Shown here: positions 44,416-55,664 of the stretch, piece by piece | Layout of the letters: every line of letters starts with the position of its first letter | How positions within the stretch are numbered: the first letter of the stretch is position 1 | Source: Hyaloperonospora brassicae | Taxonomy: Eukaryota; Oomycota; Peronosporomycetes; Peronosporales; Peronosporaceae | Length of the DNA stretch: 64,000 nucleotides | Direction: 5' to 3' | Assembly: GCA_947650285.1 (NCBI GenBank) | Contig: CANTFL010001114.1 | Span: forward strand, 1 to 64,000 | Translations under genes and position numbers: made by a program | The notes under the pieces: model-generated | Told to the model about the DNA's origin: nothing | Databases searched by the model: none | Seen by the model: only the letters and a program-made list of their open reading frames with translations

Positions 44416-45639
44416 CTACACGCGCTTCGACCGCCGCGAGCCCGCCGCGCCGGTCCGCTGCTGCTGCTCCTTCTTCAGCCGCACTTGCTCGAACCGCTTC
44501 TCCAAGTTGGTCATCGACTGCCCCAGCTGGTCCAACTGGCTCGAGTGCTCGCCCAGCGTCTCAAACATCACGCCCTGCTGCGCCGCGAGCTGCTGCTGCG
44601 TCTCCGTCGTGCGCGCCAGCAGATTCATGAGCATCGAGCCCATGTTCCCCAGTCCGTTCTGCGCCTGCGCTTCCAGAGCTGTGCTCGACGCAGCGGCGGC
44701 CGGCGCCGCCTGAACGATCGCCCCACGCTCGACCTCGGGCACGGGTTCGGCCGCGGGTTCGGGTTTCGCCGGCGATAGCGGCCCGTGCTCGCGCATCGCC
44801 GTCTCTCCCGCCGGCTGTTGCTCCCTCGTGCGGGGGTAGGGCAGCGACTGCGACTGCAATTGCGCTGGTGCGACAAGTTGTTTCCGCGTTGGCGCCGGCC
44901 CGTCTGACCGGGACAGAGACAGGGACGACGTCGACAACGACGGGGCAAACACCGCGCTCGGCCCGCTCCCCTGCGCCGTCCCGTCTGCCGGCAGCGGTTG
45001 ACTGGCGCCGCCGCCAGTAGCAGCAGCAGCGGACGCCGCGAGCTGTTTGAGGCGCTCGTCCATGTACTTGAGCACTTTGGCCGCGATCTTGTGCAGGATC
45101 TTGGCGTCCACGTGGTGGTGGCTCTTGACGTCAAAGACAAAGACCGAACCAATGCAGTAGCCACTGGGCGTCGTGATGGGCACACCGGCGTAGAAGCGCA
45201 CGGCCGACGCGCGCGTGACGAGCGGGTTGTGCTGGAAGCGCTCGTCGAGCGACGTGTCTTCGACCACGAGCGCGCGCTTGGCGTGCATGATCGTGTGCGC
45301 GCAGAGCGCAACGTCGCGCGGGATCTGGCGCTGCGTGAGGCCGCTGTTGGCTTTGAACCACTGCTTTTGCTTGTCGATGAAGCTCACGGCCGCGATGGGG
45401 CACTTCATCTCTTTGCACGCGATGCGGCAGAGTTTGTCAAACTTCTCGTCGGGCTCTGACTCGAGGATGCGGTAGCGCGCGAGCTCCGCGAGTCGCGCGT
45501 CTTCGTTCGACGGCGTGGGCGCCCGCGGCCACGGGTGTTTCCAGTCAAAGTTGAGCGCGTAGCCGTATTTGGACGCAGGAGGTTGACTGGCAGGAAGAGA
45601 CGACGCGTGGGGCGGGTGGTGATGGGTGGCGGCGGCCAT
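44416..45639 (-). CDS. GAF-domain protein with C-terminal coiled coil
   Basis: A single exon encodes 407 residues. After a His/Pro/Ser-rich start, residues about 48-210 form a GAF domain: ARLAELARYRILESEPDEKF, PIAAVSFIDKQKQWFKANSG, VALCAHTIMH, FYAGVPITTPSGYCIGSVFVFD. This form of the N-terminal helix and the 'VSFIDKQKQWF' strand is very like GAF domains at the start of bacterial sensor kinases and cyclases. GAF domains bind small ligands such as cyclic nucleotides or mediate dimer contacts; no ligand can be named from the sequence. A long low-complexity Ser/Ala/Pro linker leads to a coiled coil (about 350-395, with LEKRFEQVRLKKEQQQR) and a basic end. No kinase or cyclase domain is attached. 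The upstream region is a tetranucleotide repeat. Confidence 0.82.
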   Translation of the reverse strand: MAAATHHHPPHASSLPASQPPASKYGYALNFDWKHPWPRAPTPSNEDARLAELARYRILESEPDEKFDKLCRIACKEMKCPIAAVSFIDKQKQWFKANSGLTQRQIPRDVALCAHTIMHAKRALVVEDTSLDERFQHNPLVTRASAVRFYAGVPITTPSGYCIGSVFVFDVKSHHHVDAKILHKIAAKVLKYMDERLKQLAASAAAATGGGASQPLPADGTAQGSGPSAVFAPSLSTSSLSLSRSDGPAPTRKQLVAPAQLQSQSLPYPRTREQQPAGETAMREHGPLSPAKPEPAAEPVPEVERGAIVQAAPAAAASSTALEAQAQNGLGNMGSMLMNLLARTTETQQQLAAQQGVMFETLGEHSSQLDQLGQSMTNLEKRFEQVRLKKEQQQRTGAAGSRRSKRV

Positions 45640-47256
45640 TATTGGGGCAGCACACGTGTGTATCGCGAGTGGGAGTGCGTGGGGGGGAGTGGGGTACGTG
45701 GGTATGTGTGGGTATGGGAGTGAGTGGGTGGAACGGGAAAAAGCAAAAGTGACTCGCGCTCGAGACGTCCGTTTGTCTGTCTGTTTGTCTGTCTATCTGT
45801 CTGTCTGTCTGTCTGTCCGTCTGGTTGTTTGTTTGTTTGTTTGTTTGTTTGTTTGTTTGTTTGTTTGTTTGTTTGCTCGTGGCCGCTGGTGGGGGAGTCG
45901 AAGTGCGTTTTGTAGGGCCTTTTCAATGGGCCGCAGGTATTCTGACGGGCCAAACGACGTCGAGAGAGAGAGAGAGAGAGAGAGCGCGAGCGAGCGGACA
46001 ACGGGGCTGGCTGGCCTTTTGTCGGGTGGCGCGGCTAGGGGAAAGTGGTGTGGCCAATCACGCGCTGACCGAGGGACACTGGCAGTTGTATGTGGCCAAT
46101 GAGAGTGCTGCAAAGGGAGTCAGTCCGCCTCGTTGTTGCTGCACTGCCTTTTTTTTTCTCTCCTCGCGTTGGCAACAGGTTTTTGCCCCACAGGCGTCAC
46201 GCAACGAGTGTCGAATTGAGACCGAAGCAATGCAAAGTGCGCATTTTGTAGTGTGCAACAACGGGTCGTTGTGACTCGGACAGCGGACATGAAGGTGCTG
46301 GTCGCTGTAGCATACAGTACCACTCGATCGGGTCGGGCGCCTGTGTGGCGTCACGCGTGGGCCACAGTGTTTCTAGCTGCATGTTTATCTGAATGCATCT
46401 GATCACGCGATGCGAGGAGAGATCGGGTCGTTCGTTTCGCTCATACAGGCGACGGTGAGTAACGGTTGCCCGCAAGGAGCACGAACGACCGCCACTGCTG
46501 CAGGACATACCACCGAAACGTCGTGGACACGCCTTGGGGACGAGACCGCCCGTACTTGTCTTTTTCGCAACATCAAACGACAGGCGCTCTTGACGTCGCA
46601 CTGTTGTGTGTGTGTGTGTATTTATAAATTACGGTGCGATAGGTTATGTCGGCCACGACACGAATACGGCTGTCAGGATTACGGCGGGCGACTCCTATTT
46701 ATAGCTCGAGTTGTATTTCAGCAGCACACATTTGGCCGCCGATTACGTGCAGCGCAAGTTTCGTAACAGCCGAAACGCACGCATCATCATCATCATCGAG
46801 AGTGGCACGTAGCTGCTGTCTGCGGGTCTATGAATAGGACCTCGTTGCGGGCAGATAAATTGAGCCAGCCCCGATCCGCCTGTGCGTGGTGAGCCTTCTT
46901 CCCCCTCTCTCCCTCTCTCCTTTCTCATCTTGATGTCGCCAACTGACTCTTGACACGCGGACCGCATCGCCCAGAAAAGAGGCTGTGGTCCGCGTCGAAT
47001 TGCTCGGATCCAGTTCCATACGGATGTCAAACAAACGGATTGCTTAGGGTTTGACAACATGCGATACCAGCGTACTTTATAGCGATTCCACACCGCTTCA
47101 AGCCTTCCGCCCACCGCATGTAAAACGCCTTCGCTGACATGTCCAACTTTGTGTGCAGCACATAACCGATCAACATGCCAACACGTGGCCTGTTGTAGCT
47201 CTCGTCATCGTCCTGACCTTCTGCCAATCGTCAAGAGCCACCCAAGTTATCCGGTC
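45640..47256. other. Intergenic DNA with microsatellites
   Basis: Besides the GTCT/GTTT array there is a GA run (45962-45982) and a short GT run (46601-46619). No gene is supported between the GAF gene and the hydrolase gene, whose transcription diverges. Confidence 0.5.
45770..45875. repeat. GTCT/GTTT tetranucleotide array
   Basis: About 50 bases of GTCT-type units pass into about 50 bases of pure GTTT units, 130-235 bases upstream of the GAF-protein start. Confidence 0.9.
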
Positions 47257-48832
47257 ATGCGACGCGTACAGACGCAATTGCGACCGCGCTACGCTCGACT
47301 TGCGCTGGCGTTAGCGCTACTTTATTGCGCCCAAAAGACGTTCGGTCGCTCGCTTCTGGCCGCACTTATCCGGCGGTACTTTCTGCGCTCGGGGGAAACG
47401 CCGAAACTTGTGTACCGAGCCACGCCAACAAACACGACACTGCTGGCTTTGTGTCCCGCACTAAGTACGCAACGAAATAGGGCGTTGCTCGCTTGGCAGT
47501 CGTGACAGCACATCCCACTATGTTATATATATATGTGTGTGTGTAACGGACTGACTTTATGTCTGACTTGTTGAACCGGTGATGTTGATGTTGTTGTTGT
47601 CGGCATTGCAGCGAAACACAAGTACTACCCGCCGCGGCTTTTGTTCAACGGACATCTACAGACCGTTCGGTTTGCCTACGACGACAGAGGTCCGAAGATC
47701 CGCTACAGACGTCAGCTACTAAAGTTACCGGACGACGGCGTCGTGTCTTTGGATTGGGCTCTTTTACCGGACAGGAACGATCCCTCGACGACACTGACGG
47801 AAGAGCGTCCACCACTACTTGGCTGCCCGAGGTGCAGCCAACACGACGTACGGTGATTCTCTTGCCTGGTCTCACGGGCGGCAGTGCCGAGAATTACATC
47901 CGCATTACGGTTGCGCGACTGACACATTGGGCTGGCATGTGTGGTACTGAACGCTCGAGGATGTGCAGAGACGCCACTGGGACCGCTCAACTCTTTTGCA
48001 GCGCGTACACTGACGATCTCCGCTTTGTTCTGCACCAATTGCGCGAGCAGTTTGATTTCGCACGTGAAGCGTTCATTGGCGCTGGCTTTTCGATGGGGTC
48101 CAATGTGCTGGTCAAATACTTGGGCGAAGATGGCAGCCGAACGCCGTTGACCGGTGCCATTTCGATTGGAAACCCGTTTGACTTGACCATCTGCTCGGCG
48201 AACTTTGGTGACTCGCTGTTGCACCGGATGACGTATGACAAAGCGCTCAACAACAATCTTCGTGAGCTGTTTTTCGACAAGGTGAGCTGCGTGGGAGATA
48301 GAGTAGAATGGTGGTGTTGATGGTGGGGGTTCATGTGACGTGACACCTCTTGATGTAGTGCAATGCAGCTGAGCAGTTTAGGAATCACCCAGACGTGGAC
48401 TTGGAGGTACTGAAGGCCACACGCACCGTACGTGACTTTGACGACACGCTGACGAAACACGTGTTCCACTACGACACAGTGGACGACTATTACAGCGATG
48501 CCGGATCGGTGAAAAAGCTGGGCGGCGTGCGTGTGCCGCTGCTCTGTATCAACGCAGAGGACGACCCGATCAGCGTGAGCCGAGCTCTGCCGACAGTCGA
48601 CGCAGTGGAAGCCAATCCATATGTGATCTTGTGCACGACCAAGTCAGGCGGCCACTTGGCCTTTTACGAAAGCTCACTCAAGTCGGTCTACGACCGCGAA
48701 TCGAACATGTGGACAGCGTATCCTATCGCTGAATTTGCCGAAGCTGTACGACTGAGCAGGATCGCCGGACAGGTCGAGCGGTGTCCAAGAGATGGAGCCG
48801 CTGCCATATCGGACAGACGTAGTCGTCTGTAA
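47257..48832 (+). pseudogene. EMB8/ABHD1-3-type alpha/beta hydrolase, frame-broken
   Basis: Three exons have intact splice signals and phases: 47257-47464, 47612-48291 and 48359-48832. Exon 1 supplies a hydrophobic N-terminal anchor (YARLALALALLYCA). Exon 2 has FNGHLQTV, ILLPGLTGGSAENYIRI and the nucleophile elbow GAGFSMGSNVLVKYLGED. Exon 3 has the acid NAEDDPIS and the His motif KSGGHLAFYE, so the catalytic triad is present. The family comprises membrane-anchored lipid hydrolases. Within exon 2 the conserved blocks lie in different frames: a shift near 47815, another near 47925-47940 and another near 47985. The block VVLNARGCAETPLGPLN is out of frame with both neighbours. Either this allele is dead or the assembly has several indel errors. 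Intact splice sites and triad favour errors or very recent decay. Confidence 0.7.
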
Positions 48833-51282
48833 CAAAAGACTGCAATCTGGTTCTGCTTGCGTCGATGAGATTACGCTGTACGTGTGAGTACGCTGCACAA
48901 CAAGTGGCAGACTCGCGAGGTACAAATTTCACCGCAAAAGCGTTGCTGGGACCGTTGTGCAGCACGTCAGAGACTGCTTTGTGACTCGGCAAGTCGCTTG
49001 CCGTCAGGTCTGCAACAATTGCTACAAGATTTGCAGGTGTTGCCATCACAGCGCTCCTGCGACTCTGTAGCTCACGGAAAAGGCAGTACGTAACAACAGC
49101 ATGGCACCGACTGTGCCAATTGCTCACTCGCTTTCAGTGTTGCGTTGTAAGCACGCTACCACGCCATGTGTGGTGGTGATACACATACTAACACATTGCT
49201 GAATTGACAAGACTGACTGTGTCGCCACTGCTAATCAACACAAAGCAGTTGCTTCGACCGAGTACAACCTTTTCTTCCAGTCGGTGTGGAGGTGCAGTTG
49301 ATCTTTTTCGATCGTAACCAGCTGCTCAGCGATCACGGGCTCATCTCTGATGTAAGCGTGTCAAATACCTGCGACCGAACATGAGCTCTGGATAAAGAAA
49401 CGACAAAGCACTGGGCGACGCGTCGATGGACTGACCATGTGGCCGATAACATCAAAGCCCGTCGCGATCAACGACTTTGGTATGGTCGGGTTTGTCTGGC
49501 TGGCCCTGTCCAGTCTACACAGAGAATAGGAGCAGACCGCAACGAGTCTCACGATGAAGCGATAGACGCTCGAGATACCGTCATGCAGCTTTGTTCGATG
49601 CGGTAAATAGCTGGTCTTCTCATTGTCGAGGATCCCGTCGACTCGGCCGTGACGATCTTTGCCCGATGGCTAATCGATTGCAGCGGTATCAAGCGGATCG
49701 AAAGATGCTACGGCCATGAACGCTTCTGGAAGAATCGATACGCGGCTAGTGACCGCTCACACAGGGTTTTAGGTAACGTTAAGTGGATGTACTGCGATCG
49801 ATCGAAACCTCATGTGTGTGTGTGTGCGCGCGTTTCTGCCAACATGTGAGCGATCGATGCACATACCAACTCAACCGTATGGCATAACGGCGCAGTCAGA
49901 CTGTGTCAGTCAGTCAGTAGTGCCGACAAGAATTGTGGCACTTCGTAGATCAGGCTACTCACTCCTTGTCGCGTTGTGCGATGCCCTGTCCTGTACACGA
50001 GTCGAGGCGTTCCCTTCTAGGTCAGCTTCGTCTGGATCCTCGTCCAAACATCGGCCTACTTCTCTTCGCACGCAAGTCGAGGGATGGCCAGCGCACCATC
50101 AACAAAACGTCACGTGCGGTCCAGTAGACTTCTCCTGTTCCTTGTTTCCTACACAGAGCAGCTCCATTGTCGAGCCAGCGCATCGTCTCTGGACAAACGG
50201 AATCAGTTCGCAGAAAGCCGACCACGAGCACTTTGCTTCGCGCAGCCTCATGTCCAGTTGCGTCGTCCGACACGCCACGTTCAACTGGTTGACAAAATGT
50301 CATCATCGATCCTCGACACTTGTCGAGTCCATGTGTACATGTTCGTCTGGCATCGTTTTGCATATCGCGCAACGGCTATTGCATGCAAAGCTGTAGCACC
50401 ACATGTGTACATCTTCTTGGAGGATCAAACACGGGATGGAGCAGCGCATCTTACCTGCACGACAACTTGACCCGCCGCATCCTCAGCAAAGCTTCGGAGT
50501 ATGCAGTATCTCGCTTTGCTTGTGCTCCGACGAATGTCTACGTACGGTCATACCTCAGCACCGAGACCAGAAGCATAGTTTACCTGCGCCTTGCAAACGC
50601 CAGACGTGCGAGCTCGCAATCTCTTCGTGCAGCACCGGATAAAACGTTGCTTCGACCACGTAGTCCTTACAAAGCGTCGACCTCTGGTCGTCTACTCGCT
50701 GCCCAGGTGCGTCTCGCTTGAACGCACAGGTCTCTCGCTCGCTCGCTCTCGCTCGTCCCTTGCTGTATCCGTTCCTGGCGCAAGGCGTCAAAGAAGGAGC
50801 GTGCGAGGCCACATAGCCAGTCAGGCTGTACAATCCACACGAGGCGCACGACCGACCCTTTCGACACACCGTCGTACCGCGAAACAATGCAGTCAAGAAA
50901 CGATCTTCCCGCACGTCGTCCGAGGCCGCGAACGTACCTGTGCCTCACGTGACAGGGTCGACACGCGAACGGCCCGTCGACGGAGCCTCGCTGGCATTTG
51001 CCCGTTGTCCCTTTGTGCAACAACTATACCATCGACAAAGGGCCTTTGCTTCAACTGAAAAGAGCGGACGGTAGTGACAGGCGACAGCGTTGCGCGAGCG
51101 ATTTCCTTGAGGCCGACCTGTCCGATCTGTAGATACTTTCGAGCACGTGGTCGACGACAGTCTGGCGTGACAGCGATTACGCCGACCGCAAGCAAAGCGG
51201 ACCGCCGACGGGGCAATGCGTTCGCACAGCTTCATCGTGTGCGTTCATTGTCGCTTTTGCGGGGTAGAGCCCTTGGACGACA
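48833..51282. other. Intergenic DNA with a possible START-domain relic
   Basis: No intact gene. A weak relic is noted at 49610-49800. A GT/GC run occurs at 49813-49830. The last 200 bases should contain the promoter of the START/FYVE-like gene. Confidence 0.45.
49610..49800 (+). pseudogene. Possible fragment of a START/FYVE-like gene
   Basis: One frame reads GLLIVEDPVDSAVTIFARW, which resembles the block 'AVLSSIVEPTADEPLQSLVLKW' of the intact gene at 51283, and then RFWKNRY, similar to its KNRDFVYMEATG block but shorter. The match is short and the frame closes soon. It could be chance. Confidence 0.25.
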
Positions 51283-52443
51283 ATGACGACCGACCGGGTC
51301 GAGCACAAGCTGTTCCCGAGTTTGGAGCTGTCGGTCGCTGCGAAAGCCGACCTGCAGGCTCTTGTCCTGTCGTTCGTGAACGAACACCTGCCACACTTTA
51401 CGGAATACACTGCCGACCAAAGTCGGCGAGTGAACTCGAGTCGGTGGAAACTCCTCAAGACTCGAGACGCCGTCCGCGTGTACGCCGAGCGACCCACTCG
51501 GCACTCGACCCCCAACTCCGTGCTCGATGCCGACATTAGCGAGCCCCAGTTGCCCGTGCTGTTGTGCGAGGGGGCGATCCCTGGCAAGCTCGAGGACGTC
51601 ATGTTTGGCGTGATGAGTCCCACGCTCGAGCTCATCCGCGTGAACTCGACGTACGTGGACGGCGTGAGCAACGCGGCCGTGCTGTCTTCGATCGTCGAGC
51701 CCACGGCGGACGAGCCGTTGCAGTCGCTCGTCCTCAAGTGGACACAGATTCAACTGCCGCTGCACTCGACGACGTGGGTGAAGAATCGGGATTTCGTCTA
51801 CATGGAGGCCACGGGCCTTTTCGTCCTCGAGGACGGCCAACGCATTGGCTACAACGTGTTGCACTCGATCGACGTGGCCGAAGTGCCCCGGTTGCCAAAC
51901 CGCGTGCGGGGGCGCTGTCACGTCTGTGCTTTCTATCGCCAGGACCACGACCTGTCGGTGGAAACCTATGCCACGAGCATCAACGACCCAGGCGGCTCGG
52001 TCCTGACGTCGCTCATGCTGCAGCCACTGAGCTCACTGCTCTTATCGTGCACGCAACTCGCCCACTGCGGCGAGATGAAGAAGCTCGCGTGGATCATGCG
52101 GCTCCGAAACGAACAGAAGGGGCGCAGGGGCGTGCGACGCGACGACGACAAGTGCGTGAGCTGTGCACAGCCCGTTGGCCACAGTCGCATGGGCCAACTG
52201 AGCTCCACGCGCGGGTCGTGCAAACTGTGCTTCCATGCAGTCTGTCGCTCGTGCCGCGTGCGCAAGCGCCTGACGTTCCTGCAACCGGATTTCAAGCTCG
52301 ACAAGCGCAAGGTCACGTTCTGCTCGGGTTGCATAAAGGCAGCGCTCGAGACCAGTGCGTTGCAAGTTGCACGGGAGCAGTTGCTGGCGCATGCAGTGCC
52401 AGATCGCCGTTCCTACAGTTTCACGTCGTCGTCCGACGAATGA
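51283..52443 (+). CDS. START-like lipid-transfer domain protein with FYVE-like zinc finger (copy A)
   Basis: A single exon encodes 386 residues. Residues about 45-270 resemble the START/Bet-v-1-type domain common in oomycete proteins (KLEDVMFGVMSPTLELIRV, VKNRDFVYMEATGLF, GYNVLHSIDVAEVP). Residues 291-350 form a FYVE-like finger with four CxxC pairs (CVSC, CKLC, CRSC, CSGC) and the basic VCRSCRVRKR patch, which suggests binding to phosphatidylinositol-3-phosphate membranes. Large families with this domain pair are characteristic of oomycetes, and individual functions are mostly unknown. The N-terminus has no signal peptide. It has a divergent relative at 55665-56855 on the other strand. The +2 frame is also open for more than 300 codons, but it lacks domain features and I treat it as a shadow. 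Confidence 0.82.
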   Translation: MTTDRVEHKLFPSLELSVAAKADLQALVLSFVNEHLPHFTEYTADQSRRVNSSRWKLLKTRDAVRVYAERPTRHSTPNSVLDADISEPQLPVLLCEGAIPGKLEDVMFGVMSPTLELIRVNSTYVDGVSNAAVLSSIVEPTADEPLQSLVLKWTQIQLPLHSTTWVKNRDFVYMEATGLFVLEDGQRIGYNVLHSIDVAEVPRLPNRVRGRCHVCAFYRQDHDLSVETYATSINDPGGSVLTSLMLQPLSSLLLSCTQLAHCGEMKKLAWIMRLRNEQKGRRGVRRDDDKCVSCAQPVGHSRMGQLSSTRGSCKLCFHAVCRSCRVRKRLTFLQPDFKLDKRKVTFCSGCIKAALETSALQVAREQLLAHAVPDRRSYSFTSSSDE

Positions 52444-55400
52444 ACTACGGAAGTGGGCGCGTGAGGTCCACTGGAAGAGCTTACGTTCGCCACGTTGCCA
52501 TGTAACACTTCACTCGGTACCCCTTGAAACTAAAGTATAAACGTTGTGTCTCTGCGGTCAAGAAATAGGAGACGTCGAGACTGCGCATGGTATAAGTGAA
52601 AGACGGGTCATGTACGCGGGCGACAGCTACGGGGCCTGCGGACGACCGGGTGCTCTGCGCCTAACATGTCGCGGACGGTTACAAGGACTTTGCTGTTAGG
52701 ATAGGAACTCTTTTGCTATATTGTCGAAAGGTTATCAAAGCCTGAATAAAGGTTAGGATTTTATGATAGAAAGAGGCAGGAAGTGCGGTGTAAGGTGTCG
52801 GTTCGTATCTGACAGCAATTAAAGAAATAGATGGATCAGATCGATAGGGTGTATATATTCTACGCTATTTGCTTCTAAATGAACTGCGCATCATGGATGC
52901 CGAGTCTAAATGAGCTGATAACGGATCTACTGACAAATTAGCAAATTGGAGCTCGTTTCGGCACGACATTCATTTAATGCTACTGCAGTGACATGACAAA
53001 TGTATCATCTCTGTTCATGAGAATGTGAAACAGTATCAAATACGTCAGCGATACGAAATATATCACGGTATAATTATTGAGTAAATATATTTTTAGGATG
53101 AGAACATGATCACGCATACATTTGCATTTTACAATACAGCTATTGCAATAGATTTATTAGCAGCTTTAACATTATTCAAAAAACTGTGCAAGAAGGAAAT
53201 ACGCAATGGCAAATATATCGAAACAAGATAAATTAATGCACAACGAGATGAAGCATTTACGGTAGTGTATTGCGCTTTATGCGAAGTCAAATGAGGCAGA
53301 CCGTGCTCCGATACATCAAACCTTCTACTGCAAAAGAAAGAAGAAAATGGACAGATTGCATGCATAATAGTCAGCGACCCATAAACGTACTCTCAAGCGA
53401 TTCGAGATGCTGCACTCGCGCATAAATGCCGTACGGCGCGGCCCATTCCACGAGGTGTGAAAGACATGCTACATCAATGTGAGACTGTACAAGAACGAGC
53501 TGAAAAGAGCACATTTGATTGGTACGTTACATTAAGGATAGCAACCTCAGTGATTTATATCAGGTTACTGGAGACGCCCGACCTCTTTCGCCAGAATGTT
53601 TGCGATCAAATTTGTCACCGAGCTACAGCAACTGCTGTCTACAATGAATTGTATCGTGACAGAGAGACGAAAAATGCTGAGCTGTTTTTGTCATATTCTA
53701 CGAGTTTAGCCGACTGATCTGTCAATTCTCTGATTCACAATGGCTTAACGTTTGCATGACACTGGACGATCAGTGCGACAATAAACATTGCTTTCAATGT
53801 TCCATTTGTCGCTCGACTAGATGCGATTCTGTAACAATTGAGGAAATTATGGTGTTGATGCAACTCACATATACATCATTTCACAACAAGGCGTAGACTC
53901 TGTCAGTCTGTCGTAATGTAAAATTGCAGCAACAAATTGTTGCCAACGGTGCTTTGTCGATGTTGAATGTTTCCATGATACTACTTCTGGAGTTGCTTGG
54001 TGTCTAACTTGACTTTATATTGAAGCTCGAATACCGTCGCTGTGAGCCGAATGGCTAGTTAGAGATTGACTGGCAGATTTGATAAGTGATTTTACACTGA
54101 TCACAGTACGGCTTGAGGTCGCTATATATCGTAAAGTTTGCAAATTGAAACCGCTAAGTTAGCTAAGCGATCTTCGTGTATGTTCCTGTGTTTTCCGGTT
54201 CAAAACACAAATGCGCTGTTTTAAACACCCTTGCGTGATATCTTGCAAAAAATAGATTGCAACACCTTTCGCGAAATATACTCGTAAACAGTTGCGGAAT
54301 GATTGTACATACACCAAATACCAAGCGTTTATCTTGCGTGTACCACAAATTAAGATGAGGGGGATGTTATGTGCCATCGGTAGTAAAATATGTATACACA
54401 TCAGTGTGGGCCTGCAAGTGTAGAGCAGCTTCTTTCTGTGAGACCATGTATCAAGATCGATGTGTCTGGATTTTGGTGCGATCCTGTCGCATGATCAGGT
54501 TTTTGGAAACAGCGATGCAGGCAAACTGCTAAGAGATCAAATGCTTTTGCCTTAGCTTGTTATTGTTATGCTTTTGTGGCGATGTACACTTGTAAAGCTC
54601 GATTGCCCAGAAATGAAGATAGCGGTCTTTCTTGTTTCCATTTAAAAATCACAAGAACAATGTTCAATTACCCTCTGCTAGGTTCTAAAGGCCACCTTGC
54701 TGACCGCAAGGCACACCAATTGGTCTCGCAGTTGCACGTCTATGGAGACGCCTTTGACGAATCGAAGAATTGGCAAGAGTGTAGGAAATATGTAAGAATA
54801 TTATGGTCTGAGATTGCATGCAAGCGAAAAGGCATTTGCACAACAATGGGTATGTGCACACTCTTTGCTACGCTGTATTCAAGTAGGCACTACACGAAAT
54901 GGATGGTCTCCCCCTTGACATAATCAAATGCTAATTGAAGTGGTGTGGCTTCTCGCAACGTACCACTAGGGCACACAGAATCTGCTAATTATAATGCCCG
55001 TCGCCGCTTTCTGTCTCTCTTACCTGTGCAAGGCTACAAATGGTGATATCATGTCCATTAGAGGTAGCGAGAGTACCGTGTCAACGAGTTGGTGGGCAGA
55101 CATCTCGTGAGCTGCAAAGGATGTAAACAATATAGTCTTACAGAGCGATGGGTTGACTCAACAAATTTTTGACCTCGTCGATTAATCACGACGCCGAGCA
55201 TGTAAATTGTACATGATGCTCCAGTCGCGACGTTGGCGATATGTTATGTTGGCACACAACACAACGATCAAGTCGTAATAGGTCTGTAGAACCAGCAACG
55301 GTACCGACACTAACGCAATTCTCATGGTGAAAACCAGGTGACTCACGCATACAAATAGCAGATCTGACATCGCTAGACCACCGCAAAGCTCCGACTGTCT

Positions 55401-55664
55401 CACATTATCGCGAGGTATCTGTGTGATCATCAGTGATGAAGTCCATATCCTTTTTTGACCACCGCAGTAGTGTATCCGCACGCAAAGTGTCATATCGTCG
55501 TGTTTACAATGGTATTTTGTATTTCCTAAGGTCAATGCGTAAGTATCAGCAGTTCCTTAGCGGCCTCCTTCTCGATCGACTCGGACATGCCTGTATAAGC
55601 TGTGCCACTCCGAGCTATTCCACATCCAAGTTTACAGTCTGAGCATTAGATACGAGCAGCGATT
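52444..55664. other. AT-richer intergenic DNA
   Basis: Open frames at 53457-53717 and 54576-54923 (+) have no motif that I recognise. At 54212-54231 a sequence TGCGCTGTTTTAAACACCCT matches 29441-29460 at 19 of 20 bases, so a dispersed repeat may be present. A perfect 8-base stem lies at about 54187-54209. Confidence 0.45.

Noticed and set aside
51564..52505. 313-codon frame overlapping START/FYVE-like copy A in another frame
   Set aside because: The domain-bearing frame is clear. This one is Arg/His-rich without motifs.
54355..54400. GAGGGGGA followed by TGTTATG as a copia polypurine tract and LTR start
   Set aside because: No second LTR copy, no LTR end and no copia coding sequence nearby.
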